NCBI GenBank assembly: GCA_034437075.1
Contig: DAOTVD010000356.1
Coordinates: 1-10,132 of the forward strand
Reading direction: 5' to 3'
DNA from: DAOTVD01 sp034437075
GTDB lineage: Bacteria; Chloroflexota; Anaerolineae; Aggregatilineales; J027
DNA length: 10,132 nucleotides
Each line of letters starts with the position of its first letter. Position 1 is the first letter of the stretch. A program made the position numbers and the translations under genes. This document shows, piece after piece, positions 1 to 6,343 of the stretch. Below the pieces are notes generated by a model, which ran no database searches, was not told the origin of the DNA, and saw only the letters and a list, made by a program, of their open reading frames with translations.

Positions 1-121
1 CAGCACGCCGGGCCTGGCTCACGGGGCCGAAAGTTATCAACACCTGGCCTTTAGACGACTGCTTGCGCTGGGTGCGCGCACGCGGGGCATCTTAAGCGAG
101 AAACGGGGATACGCAGCATGA
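1..121 (+). CDS. C-terminal end of an unidentified protein (5' partial)
   Basis: An open frame enters the window at base 2 and ends at the TGA at 119-121, giving 39 visible residues that end in ILSEKRGYAA. The stop overlaps the start of the next gene in an ATGA arrangement, which indicates translational coupling and one operon with the SH3b protein and ligA. The segment is basic and probably helical (AFRRLLALGARTRG), with no signal or membrane segment. The family cannot be recognised from this short tail, and no function is proposed. The call rests on the open frame up to the window edge and the coupled junction. Confidence 0.55.
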   Translation, partial: STPGLAHGAESYQHLAFRRLLALGARTRGILSEKRGYAA

Positions 122-897
122 ATGATAATTGGGACGACAAAACGCGGCGCAACCCGCCCGAAACCAACGCCGACAGCACGCAGCAAATCCCCAGCACGCC
201 CCAAGACATCCCGCGCCGGGGGTACGAACGCAAGCGTGATGCCACGGGTCAACTCCGCCCCCCAGCCCCGCCTCCGGCTTACACCAACGCCTCTGACGAT
301 TACGCGCCGCCCCGCACAGGGCCGCGCCCCGGCGCCCCGCCACCGCCCCGACGTGGCCCCGCCGGGCGGCGTGCCCGGCGCGATAGCGGCTTATATCTGC
401 CGTGGTGGTCGCTGGTGATCCTCGTTTTGTTTGTAGGTGGCGCGGCATTCGGTTTGCTCTTGCTCGCGCTGAATCTCAGCGGGGCTGTGCTGGTGGATCA
501 GACGCCGCAAGTCGTGGTCGTCACGGGGCAGTTGCAAGCCACCCAACCGCGCGCCAACGCCGGGCTACCAACCGCGATTGCGACCTTCCAACCCACCCCG
601 GTCGAGCCTGTCAACACCGCGCCGCCCAGCGCGACACCCGTGCCTGGGGGGTGCCTGCTCAACGAAGAAGTCATCGTTTTCAATACTGGGGGCGTGGGGC
701 TCAATCTGCGCGATGAACCTGGCGGCGATGTGCAATTTATCGCGCCCGAAGGCGAGCGCATGCTGGTGATCACCGATGCGCCCGTCACGTTTGATGGTAT
801 CGTATGGTGCCAAGTCCGCAGCACGGCCCAACGGACGCTCTTTGGTTGGGCGGCCAATGAATTTTTATTACCAGCGGATACCGTTGAGGATGAATAG
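118..897 (+). CDS. Single-pass membrane protein with extracellular SH3b domain
   Basis: This 259-residue protein has four parts. Residues 1-92 are a disordered, Pro/Arg-rich and probably cytoplasmic segment. Residues about 93-120 form one strong membrane helix (LPWWSLVILVLFVGGAAFG onward), preceded by a basic stretch (RRARRDS) that fits an N-in orientation. Residues about 140-177 are a Pro/Thr/Ala linker. Residues about 178-252 form a bacterial SH3-like domain, shown by GLNLRDEPGG, a GERMLVI strand, GIVWCQVR and the closing TLFGWAANEFL. SH3b domains usually bind peptidoglycan or cell-surface ligands, so a wall-sensing or wall-anchoring role is an inference. Cys179 and Cys231 could form a disulfide. 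The ATG at 118 has a GGGGA-like ribosome site upstream and overlaps the preceding stop. ligA follows after 3 nt, but the functional link to it is unclear. Confidence 0.85.
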   Translation: MNDNWDDKTRRNPPETNADSTQQIPSTPQDIPRRGYERKRDATGQLRPPAPPPAYTNASDDYAPPRTGPRPGAPPPPRRGPAGRRARRDSGLYLPWWSLVILVLFVGGAAFGLLLLALNLSGAVLVDQTPQVVVVTGQLQATQPRANAGLPTAIATFQPTPVEPVNTAPPSATPVPGGCLLNEEVIVFNTGGVGLNLRDEPGGDVQFIAPEGERMLVITDAPVTFDGIVWCQVRSTAQRTLFGWAANEFLLPADTVEDE

Positions 898-900
898 CCC

Positions 901-2934
901 ATGGCCCCTTCAGACACACAGCAACGCGCCGCGCAGCTACGCCAAGCATTACACGACCACAGCTACCGTTATTACGTGCTCAGCGATCCGGTCATCTCCG
1001 ATGCGGAATACGACGCACTATACAATGAACTTAAGGCGCTGGAAGACCAATATCCCGATCTAATTACCCCAGACTCACCCACCCAACGCGCCGGACACTC
1101 CCCAGCAGGCGATTTGCCCAAGGTCACGCACATCAAGCCCATTCTCAGCCTGGCCAACGCACATTCACCCGAGGATGTACGCGCGTGGGATGAACGCATC
1201 CGCAAATTGCTAACGCCGGATATTGATCTGCAATATGTTGTCGAACCCAAATTTGATGGCCTGACGATTGTTTTAACGTATGAGCACGGCGTGCTCGTGC
1301 GCGCCGCCACGCGCGGTAATGGCGACATGGGGGATGACGTTACCGCCAATGTGCGCACCATCGGATCGGTGCCGCTGCGTATCCCCGTGCGCGATGAAGA
1401 TAAGCTTACTGTATCCGCGCGTATGGTGGTGCGTGGCGAAGTGCTGTTCCTGAAAGCGGATTTTGAGCGCTTGAACGAGCACCAACGCGCCACCGAGGGC
1501 CAAATTTATGTCAACGCGCGTAATACCGCCTCGGGCACGTTGAAGCAAAAAGACCCGCGCATCACCGCCGAACGTCCCTTAACCGCTTATATGTACGGCA
1601 TTGTCGATGCCGATGGCGATGTGCCGTTTTCGCAATGGGAAACCGAGGGCTATTTGCGCCGCCTGGGCTTCCTGACGCCAGACGAAGTCCATCGCTTTGA
1701 CCAACTTGAGGCGGTCATCGAGCATATAATGGAACGCCTGCCACAGCGCCACAGCTTGCCTTACGAAATCGACGGTTTGGTCATCAAGGTAGATGATCAT
1801 CGCATCATGGACGAACTCGGCGTGGTGGGCAAAGACCCACGCGGTGCGCTAGCTTATAAATTCCCCGCTGAGGAAGTGACCACGCGGCTGTTGGATGTTG
1901 AAGCCAATGTGGGGCGTACAGGGGTGTTGACGCCCAGCGCCGTCCTAGAACCTGTTTTCGTGGGCGGGGTCACGGTGCGGAATGCCACGCTGCATAATTA
2001 TGACTTCGTGGCCGAAAAAGACATCCGCCTGGGTGACCGCGTGTACATCAAGCGCTCGGGCGATGTGATTCCGTATGTCATTGGCCCGGTACTCGGCGCG
2101 CGTACAGGTAACGAAACCCCTATCCAACCGCCCCATCATTGCCCGGTGTGCGATCATCTTGTCATTCAGCCGCACGGCGAGGTCGCGTATTATTGCAGTA
2201 ATCCGGCTTGCCCAGAGCGCATAGCGCGTAACCTCATCTATTTTGTGTCACGTTCGGCTATGGACATCGATGGCCTGGGCGAACAGGGCGTGCGCCTCTT
2301 GCTCGATCAAGGGCTCATTCAAGATGAAGCCGATTTATTCAGCCTGCAAGCCGATGAACTGTTGCCCCTGGAAGGCTTCGCCGAAAAGAAGGTCGAAAAG
2401 TTGCTGGCAAGTATCCAAGCGGCCAAAGCTCGCCCGTTGGCGCGCCTCATCGCTAGCCTGGGCATACGCGGCGTCGGCAATACCACGGCGGAATGGCTGG
2501 CCAAACAGTTCGGCACGCTGGATACTCTGGCGAATTCTACCTCGGACGAACTCGAAGCCCTGGATGGGGTTGGGCCTGTGCTAGCCGTCGCGATTCGGGA
2601 TTGGTTTTCGTCCGAACGCAACCAGGCGCTTATCGAAAAACTGCGCACAGCAGGGGTCAATATGTCGGCTAGCGCATCGGTGCGGCATAGCGACCATCTA
2701 GCCGGGCTGACTTTCGTGTTGACGGGTACATTACCTACACTAACCCGCGATGAAGCGAGCGCATTAATCGAAGCCCATGGCGGGCAGGTCAAGAGCAGTG
2801 TCAGCAAAAAAACGAATTATGTCGTGGCGGGCGAAGCAGCGGGCAGTAAACTCACCAAAGCGCAGGATTTAGGAATCTCGATTTTGGATGAAGCCGGATT
2901 ACGTCGTTTGATTACGGAGGGGGTAAATACATAA
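901..2934 (+). CDS. ligA: NAD-dependent DNA ligase LigA
   Basis: This protein seals 3'-OH/5'-phosphate nicks in duplex DNA using NAD+, during replication (Okazaki fragments) and repair. At 677 residues it has normal family length and all domains in order. The Ia NAD-binding domain is at the N-terminus (YRYYVLSDP and DAEYDALYNEL). The adenylation domain carries the nucleophile Lys117 in EPKFDG, RGEVLF at 178-183, DGLVIKVDD at 291-299 and the YKFPAEE motif near 319-325. An OB fold follows (GDVIPYV). A four-cysteine zinc finger uses Cys414, Cys417, Cys432 and Cys437. Helix-hairpin-helix repeats span about 450-570 (GIRGVGNTTAEWLAKQFG and LDGVGPVLA). The BRCT domain is at about 596-677. Nothing is truncated or missing. 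The ATG lies 3 nt after the SH3b gene's stop, with GAGGA at 883-888 region as ribosome site, so the two genes are probably co-transcribed. Confidence 0.98.
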   Translation: MAPSDTQQRAAQLRQALHDHSYRYYVLSDPVISDAEYDALYNELKALEDQYPDLITPDSPTQRAGHSPAGDLPKVTHIKPILSLANAHSPEDVRAWDERIRKLLTPDIDLQYVVEPKFDGLTIVLTYEHGVLVRAATRGNGDMGDDVTANVRTIGSVPLRIPVRDEDKLTVSARMVVRGEVLFLKADFERLNEHQRATEGQIYVNARNTASGTLKQKDPRITAERPLTAYMYGIVDADGDVPFSQWETEGYLRRLGFLTPDEVHRFDQLEAVIEHIMERLPQRHSLPYEIDGLVIKVDDHRIMDELGVVGKDPRGALAYKFPAEEVTTRLLDVEANVGRTGVLTPSAVLEPVFVGGVTVRNATLHNYDFVAEKDIRLGDRVYIKRSGDVIPYVIGPVLGARTGNETPIQPPHHCPVCDHLVIQPHGEVAYYCSNPACPERIARNLIYFVSRSAMDIDGLGEQGVRLLLDQGLIQDEADLFSLQADELLPLEGFAEKKVEKLLASIQAAKARPLARLIASLGIRGVGNTTAEWLAKQFGTLDTLANSTSDELEALDGVGPVLAVAIRDWFSSERNQALIEKLRTAGVNMSASASVRHSDHLAGLTFVLTGTLPTLTRDEASALIEAHGGQVKSSVSKKTNYVVAGEAAGSKLTKAQDLGISILDEAGLRRLITEGVNT

Positions 2935-2941
2935 ATCTAAG

Positions 2942-3334
2942 TCATTGCCGTTTTTCTAGCGCCGCCTTCCGCTCGTGTTGGATGAGCCGCTGTGCTTGCT
3001 CAATATGATCACAAAAGTACATATTTTCGGTCTTTGGTAAGCGCAATTGCTTCAAGATATTCAAAATGGCTTCAGAAAAGGCATGGGCTTGTACAAAAAT
3101 CATGCGTTCCTGATTAGGCGCAGCATGCAGCACAATGGATTTAATATCGCGCAAGGGCAAATTAGGCGGGCTTGTATGGTGGCCATTGATGATGATCTCA
3201 AAGGACTCCAACCCCTGAACCATCTGCAAACTCTGCTCTTGGACCTCGCGCACTTCTGCAAATGTCCAGGGCGCGATAAGGTCCCACCGGAGTACATTTT
3301 CTAGCGTGTCGTCCCAATATAATTGAACAGGCAT
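2942..3334 (-). CDS. Small soluble protein, possibly STAS/SpoIIAA-like
   Basis: This 130-residue protein has no signal peptide or membrane helix. The ATG at 3334 is chosen because AAGGA sits 7 nt upstream of it. An in-frame TTG at 3358 would add 8 residues but has a ribosome site almost touching it and only about 11 nt of leader from the predicted promoter. The pattern is WDD..ENVLRWDL with APWTFAEVREV, then a strand (FEIIING), a variable PPNLPLRD loop, another strand (RMIFVQAH), a helix (SEAILNILKQL), YFCDHIEQAQRLI and a charged C-terminal helix. This beta-alpha alternation resembles STAS/SpoIIAA-like regulatory domains, but the assignment is by overall shape only. It ends 7 nt from the end of ligA (convergent), with no terminator seen between them. 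Function is unknown. Confidence 0.75.
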   Translation of the reverse strand: MPVQLYWDDTLENVLRWDLIAPWTFAEVREVQEQSLQMVQGLESFEIIINGHHTSPPNLPLRDIKSIVLHAAPNQERMIFVQAHAFSEAILNILKQLRLPKTENMYFCDHIEQAQRLIQHERKAALEKRQ

Positions 3335-3375
3335 AATCCCATCCTTGAGGGCTATCAATCTCCTTAAGTTTTTTT

Positions 3376-3403
3376 ATTGTAATAGAGGGTATAAACTTCC
3401 CAA
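3376..3403 (-). promoter_or_regulatory. Promoter for the small STAS-like gene
   Basis: On the minus strand a -35-like TTGGGA (3398-3403) is followed by a 16-nt spacer and a -10-like TACAAT (3376-3381). The predicted start of transcription is near 3369, about 35 nt before the ATG at 3334. It is divergent from the methyltransferase promoter about 40 nt away. This is a sequence-pattern call only. Confidence 0.5.
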
Positions 3404-3419
3404 AAGTGAGGAATAGCGG

Positions 3420-3447
3420 TTTATCTGACGACAGAGCACACTATAAT
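3420..3447 (+). promoter_or_regulatory. Promoter for the rRNA methyltransferase gene
   Basis: A perfect -10 box TATAAT lies at 3442-3447, with a weak -35 (TTTATC, 3420-3425) 16 nt upstream. Transcription would start near 3454, giving a leader of about 30 nt before the TTG start at 3485. The -35 match is poor, so an activator or reliance on the -10 is possible. Confidence 0.5.
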
Positions 3448-3484
3448 AGAGCCTCACAACCCGATCAGATTAACGAGAAACCTT

Positions 3485-4654
3485 TTGCTTGCCATCTTGC
3501 ATAATAAACGGCTCAAAACCATTTCGCGGCGGCATCCCTGGGTGTTTTCCGGTGCTATCCGGCGCTTTAGTGGCGCGCCCGGCCCCGGGGACATCGTGAC
3601 CCTGGCCACCGAAGACGAACAATTTTTGGCGCGCGGCATCTGGAACCCGCAGAGTAGCATCCGGCTGCGTGTGCTTACCTGGGAAGATGAACCAATTGAT
3701 GATGCCTTCTGGCGGCGGCGTTTACAAGCGGCTATCGCGCGCCGGGGTAAGCGCACACCGGACGGCGCACGGCGTTTGATTAACGCCGAAAATGATTACC
3801 TGCCGGGCCTTATCGTGGATCAGTACGGCCCTTGGTTGGTGTTGCAAGCAGGCGCGGCGGGTATCGACCAACGGAAGGTGATGTTGGCAGAAATGCTGGC
3901 GGAGATGCTCAGCCCGTCGGGGGTTTACGAACGCAGTGACCACCATGGGCGCGGGCGCGAAGGGCTGCCACCAGCCACGGGTGTCTTATGGGGCGAGCAA
4001 CCACCGCCTCTGGTTCAGATCACCGAAGACGAATTCCGGTTCCCGGTCGATATTCGACAGGGTCATAAAACTGGCTTCTATCTGGATCAATGCGAAAATC
4101 GGCGCTTGTTGGGCGATCTCGTTTTGCCTGGTAACCGCGTCTTGAACGCCTTCAGCTATACCGGGGCCTTCGCGGCGTATGCCTACAGTGCCGGAGCCGA
4201 AGCGGTGCTTTCCGTGGATATTTCAAGCGATGCCTTAGCGCTGGCAGAAGAACAACTCGCTGCCAATGGCTTTACGGATGTGCCGCTTTTGCAAGGTGAT
4301 GTGTTCGAGGTCTTGCGAGACCTGCGCGACGAAGGCGAGCAATTCGATATTGTCGTGCTCGACCCGCCCAAGTTTGCCAAAACGCCAAATGAAGTTGATG
4401 GCGCGCTGCGGGGCTATAAAGACATCAACATGCTGGGCTTCGACCTCGTGCGCCCTGGCGGCTACGTCATGACCTTTTCATGTTCGGGCTTGGTTTCTAC
4501 CGATCTGTTTCGCAAAGTGGTCTTCGGCGCGCTAGAAGATGTCGGGCGCGAAGCCCAGGTTTTGCGCCAACTGTCTGCCCCGCCCGACCATCCTGTCGCG
4601 TTGACTTTTCCCGAAGGCCAGTATCTTAAGTGGCTGTTGTGCCGCGTATTGTAG
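3485..4654 (+). CDS. rlmI: Class I SAM-dependent 23S rRNA cytosine methyltransferase, RlmI type
   Basis: This 389-residue protein fits the RlmI/COG1092 family, whose characterised member makes 5-methylcytosine in 23S rRNA using S-adenosylmethionine. An N-terminal PUA-like RNA-binding domain covers about 1-70 and opens with HPWVFSGAI. The central region has NDYLPGLIVDQYG (103-115). The Rossmann methyltransferase domain follows, with GHKTGFYLDQ at 193-202, VLNAFSYTGAFAAYA at 219-233 (motif I), Asp245 in SVDIS (ribose-binding acidic residue), GDVFEVL, and VLDPPKFAK at 291-299 (motif IV). The late FSCSG motif (331-335) also fits. The start is TTG at 3485: it puts PUA motifs at the usual distance, a GAG-type ribosome site lies about 7 nt upstream, and no better upstream start exists in frame. 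Exact target nucleotide is inferred from the family. Confidence 0.9.
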   Translation: MLAILHNKRLKTISRRHPWVFSGAIRRFSGAPGPGDIVTLATEDEQFLARGIWNPQSSIRLRVLTWEDEPIDDAFWRRRLQAAIARRGKRTPDGARRLINAENDYLPGLIVDQYGPWLVLQAGAAGIDQRKVMLAEMLAEMLSPSGVYERSDHHGRGREGLPPATGVLWGEQPPPLVQITEDEFRFPVDIRQGHKTGFYLDQCENRRLLGDLVLPGNRVLNAFSYTGAFAAYAYSAGAEAVLSVDISSDALALAEEQLAANGFTDVPLLQGDVFEVLRDLRDEGEQFDIVVLDPPKFAKTPNEVDGALRGYKDINMLGFDLVRPGGYVMTFSCSGLVSTDLFRKVVFGALEDVGREAQVLRQLSAPPDHPVALTFPEGQYLKWLLCRVL

Positions 4655-4665
4655 TAATTCGCCGC

Positions 4666-4688
4666 AAAATAAAAAGCCCCGGTGGGGC
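4666..4688 (-). terminator. Intrinsic terminator of the recombinase-like gene
   Basis: Read on the minus strand, a GCCCC/GGGGC stem (4684-4688 with 4676-4680) around a 3-nt loop is followed by a T-rich run (TTTTTATTTT, 4666-4675). It sits about 45 nt past the stop of the minus-strand gene at 4733. On the plus strand the hairpin has no following T run, so it is not a good terminator for the methyltransferase gene. Confidence 0.7.
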
Positions 4689-4732
4689 CAAACAGATGAA
4701 ATCAGTTACGGAGGAGACGTTAGAGAAGGGGG

Positions 4733-5656
4733 TTAGTGTTGTGCGAGTTGACGCTTGGCCAACTCGATAATCTTTTGATTCGTTTCGCGCCAACTGACAC
4801 GGCTTAAGCCCATCTTTTCGCGGAGTTTGTCCATATCAGCCCCATCCAGGTATTGGCGCACGGCGCTTGTCCAGCGCAAGATTTCGAACGACACTTTGCC
4901 TTCGATGCCTGCCCCCATCGCGGTATAGCGCAGCACATATTCCAAATTGCGCGCAGTGCAGGTGAACAGCGTGTCGTCGGGCGCATAGGCCAGAATGTAT
5001 TCATCCAATACGGCAAACCAATCCGGCGCGAGCGGTAAACGTCGTTCTTTATAGACGTTTTGCTTGTTCTGATAGACAATAGTCAATTCGGGAAGCTCGC
5101 CGCGCCGTATATCGTGCAACTGGATGTTCATGGCTTCGCTTTTTTTGATGCCTGTATCCAGCAACAAACGCACGAGCATGTCGGGGCGTGGATCGGCCTT
5201 TTTTTCTTTGTAACGCAAGCTGTGCGTAAAGTCGAGCAATGTATGCACGTCTTGCGGAGACAGCACAGGTTGCAAAGGCGCAGGCCCCGAGCGTTGTAGC
5301 AACGCTTGCGCGGGATCATCATGGCGTATGTGGATGTCTTTCAGCCATTTGAAAAAGACTTTGTTGGTCGTCACACGTCGCGCATAGCTCTTCTGGCTAC
5401 ACGGGCGGCCTCGGCCATGCTCCAACCAATCTAAAAAGCGGTTCAGGTCGCGGGTTTGCAGGCTACCAATGGTGACATTATCCCCGAAGAATTGGCACAT
5501 CAAGTGCAAATCCGAACTAAAGCCCTTGATTGTATTGTCACTTTTGCCTTCGTTACGCAGATATTCCCGAAAGGGTTCGATGGCGTCCTGTAACAGGGTT
5601 TCGGTAGAAAGTGGGGATATAATTTGAAAGAGCGGTAATTGGTGGGTAGTGCTCAT
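4733..5656 (-). CDS. Tyrosine-recombinase-fold protein, catalytically degenerate
   Basis: This 307-residue protein has the XerC/XerD two-domain plan. The N-terminal SAM-like core-binding domain covers about 20-115 (AIEPFREYLRNEGKSDNTIK, then LNRFLDWL and RRVTTNKVFFKWL). The C-terminal integrase fold covers about 130-300. Against the XerD pattern, box I GLR is GIK (Lys171 replaces the first Arg) and the beta-turn Lys198 is kept. HxLRH becomes EILRW (Glu258 replaces His; Arg261 kept; Trp262). LGH becomes MGL (Leu284 replaces His), and the nucleophile Tyr position is Asn293. It should bind DNA but not recombine it, perhaps as a regulator or architectural protein. The ATG at 5656 is chosen because AGAGGG lies 8 nt upstream. 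An ATG at 5686 would be almost leaderless from the predicted promoter and lacks a ribosome site. It is monocistronic, with its own promoter and terminator, and nothing suggests recent transfer. Confidence 0.88.
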   Translation of the reverse strand: MSTTHQLPLFQIISPLSTETLLQDAIEPFREYLRNEGKSDNTIKGFSSDLHLMCQFFGDNVTIGSLQTRDLNRFLDWLEHGRGRPCSQKSYARRVTTNKVFFKWLKDIHIRHDDPAQALLQRSGPAPLQPVLSPQDVHTLLDFTHSLRYKEKKADPRPDMLVRLLLDTGIKKSEAMNIQLHDIRRGELPELTIVYQNKQNVYKERRLPLAPDWFAVLDEYILAYAPDDTLFTCTARNLEYVLRYTAMGAGIEGKVSFEILRWTSAVRQYLDGADMDKLREKMGLSRVSWRETNQKIIELAKRQLAQH

Positions 5657-5664
5657 GACCCGTA

Positions 5665-5670
5665 CCCTCT
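5665..5670 (-). promoter_or_regulatory. Ribosome binding site deciding the 5656 start
   Basis: The minus strand reads AGAGGG here, 8 nt before the ATG at 5656. The alternative upstream ATG at 5686 has no comparable site, so the shorter 307-residue product is preferred. The site partly overlaps the CTCTTAA repeat arm at 5667-5673. Confidence 0.55.
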
Positions 5671-5704
5671 TAAAACTCTTTAGCATGTCATCTTATGTTA
5701 AGAG
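5667..5704. repeat. Inverted and direct half-sites in the recombinase-gene promoter
   Basis: CTCTTAA at 5667-5673 is matched by its exact inverse TTAAGAG at 5698-5704, 31 bp apart centre to centre (about three helical turns). A near copy, CTCTTTA, lies at 5676-5682 in direct orientation, 9 bp from the first. The arms overlap the ribosome site and the -10 box, where a repressor would be expected to bind. Seven-base matches in AT-rich DNA can arise by chance. Confidence 0.4.
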
Positions 5705-5729
5705 TAGCAAGCCCCCAGAGGCGTGTCAA
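5701..5729 (-). promoter_or_regulatory. Promoter of the recombinase-like gene
   Basis: On the minus strand a perfect -35 TTGACA (5724-5729) is followed by a 17-nt spacer and a weaker -10 TACTCT (5701-5706). The predicted transcript starts near 5694, giving a leader of about 38 nt to the ATG at 5656. The inverted-repeat arm TTAAGAG (5698-5704) overlaps the -10 box. Confidence 0.6.
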
Positions 5730-5787
5730 GAGCATGGGTTGGGATATATTTGGGAAACAAGGGTTACTATGTCACAGATTTGTTAAG

Positions 5788-5805
5788 AATTGTCCCTAAA
5801 TTGTC
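5788..5805. repeat. Two 7-bp direct repeats spaced one helical turn
   Basis: AATTGTC occurs at 5788-5794 and again at 5799-5805, an 11-bp period. It lies in the noncoding stretch between the membrane-protein gene (stop at 5855) and the recombinase-like gene, about 60 bp upstream of the latter's -35 box. It could be a pair of protein half-sites on one DNA face. The rest of 5730-5854 shows no gene and no convincing terminator for the upp operon. Confidence 0.3.
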
Positions 5806-5854
5806 TATATAACGTGGCTTTAAACCCAACTTAACCAGAATTTTTTGGGAAAAA

Positions 5855-6343
5855 TCAATCCTCTGGTGGGGGAGCTTCAAAGTCAAAATCTGGGGGTGGG
5901 CAGTCATTGCTGCCTTCCGGCACTTGAATCCAGCGCTCGTCCTGGCGGATGTAATATATCTGATAATCGCTTGGTTGAATGTCACCCTCCCAAAGTAGAT
6001 AATCGACCTCTGTGGCGACACACGCAAAGTCGCTATCGGCTCCGCCTTGCGCCATGGTCGCGCGTTGCAAGCCGAAGCCACGCTGGTCAACGCTATCCAA
6101 AAAGAAAAGGCGGATTTGATGGCCCGGTACATCACTGCGCGTGATGATGATTTCTTTTTCTACCATCAACGTAATGAATACGTAGGGGATAGCCAGCAAA
6201 AACACCAGCCAAACACCCCCGGCCAGGCAACAGCCCCCGCGCCGGAGCCATCGCAGCCCCGCCCGGCGGCGGCGCATTTTGCGAAACGCGGCATCATATG
6301 CAGGATTACGTGCTACACCGGGTGTATTCGTCATATCACTCAC
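5855..6343 (-). CDS. Small single-pass membrane protein, unrecognised
   Basis: This 162-residue protein has a strongly basic N-terminus (RKMRRRRAGLRWLRR, residues 21-35) and one membrane helix at about 37-60 (CCLAGGVWLVFLLAIPYVF). These are followed by a domain of about 100 residues rich in strands and acidic residues, ending in a Pro/Asp/Glu tail (DFDFEAPPPED). The positive-inside rule places the C-terminal part outside. Cys108 and Cys148 are in that outer part and could pair. The GTG start at 6343 overlaps the end of the WecA-type gene by 8 nt, suggesting coupled translation. An ATG at 6334, 1 nt after that gene's stop, is an alternative. No family is recognised. Its place as last gene of the operon hints at a partner role for the transferase, which is inference only. 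Confidence 0.75.
   Translation of the reverse strand: MSDMTNTPGVARNPAYDAAFRKMRRRRAGLRWLRRGGCCLAGGVWLVFLLAIPYVFITLMVEKEIIITRSDVPGHQIRLFFLDSVDQRGFGLQRATMAQGGADSDFACVATEVDYLLWEGDIQPSDYQIYYIRQDERWIQVPEGSNDCPPPDFDFEAPPPED

Noticed and set aside
972..1493. A 173-codon open frame on the minus strand inside ligA
   Set aside because: It is antisense to a fully conserved ligase gene, Ser/Arg-rich in the way typical of shadow frames, and has no ribosome site or family features.
4676..4688. Terminator for the rRNA methyltransferase gene on the plus strand
   Set aside because: The stem is palindromic, but the T run lies only on the minus-strand side, so it serves the minus-strand gene.
4733..5656. Integrase of a mobile element or integrated phage
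   Set aside because: The catalytic residues are degenerate. No attachment repeats, tRNA target, excisionase or cargo genes are nearby, and composition matches the neighbours.
5676..5703. A full dif-like Xer recombination site (TTATGTTAA arm plus partner arm)
   Set aside because: Only one arm resembles dif. The 11 bases expected to form the partner arm after a 6-bp centre do not match an inverted XerC arm, and the site lies in a gene promoter rather than in a terminus context.
5855..5885. Hairpin terminator right after the membrane-protein gene
   Set aside because: Only a short A/T stem (TTTTT-CCC-AAAAA) is present just past the stop on the minus strand, without a GC stem or following T run.
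5767..6135. A 122-codon minus-strand frame overlapping the small membrane protein
   Set aside because: It overlaps most of the better-supported frame at 5855-6343, which is coupled to the upstream gene and has a clear membrane helix; the alternative has no coherent composition.
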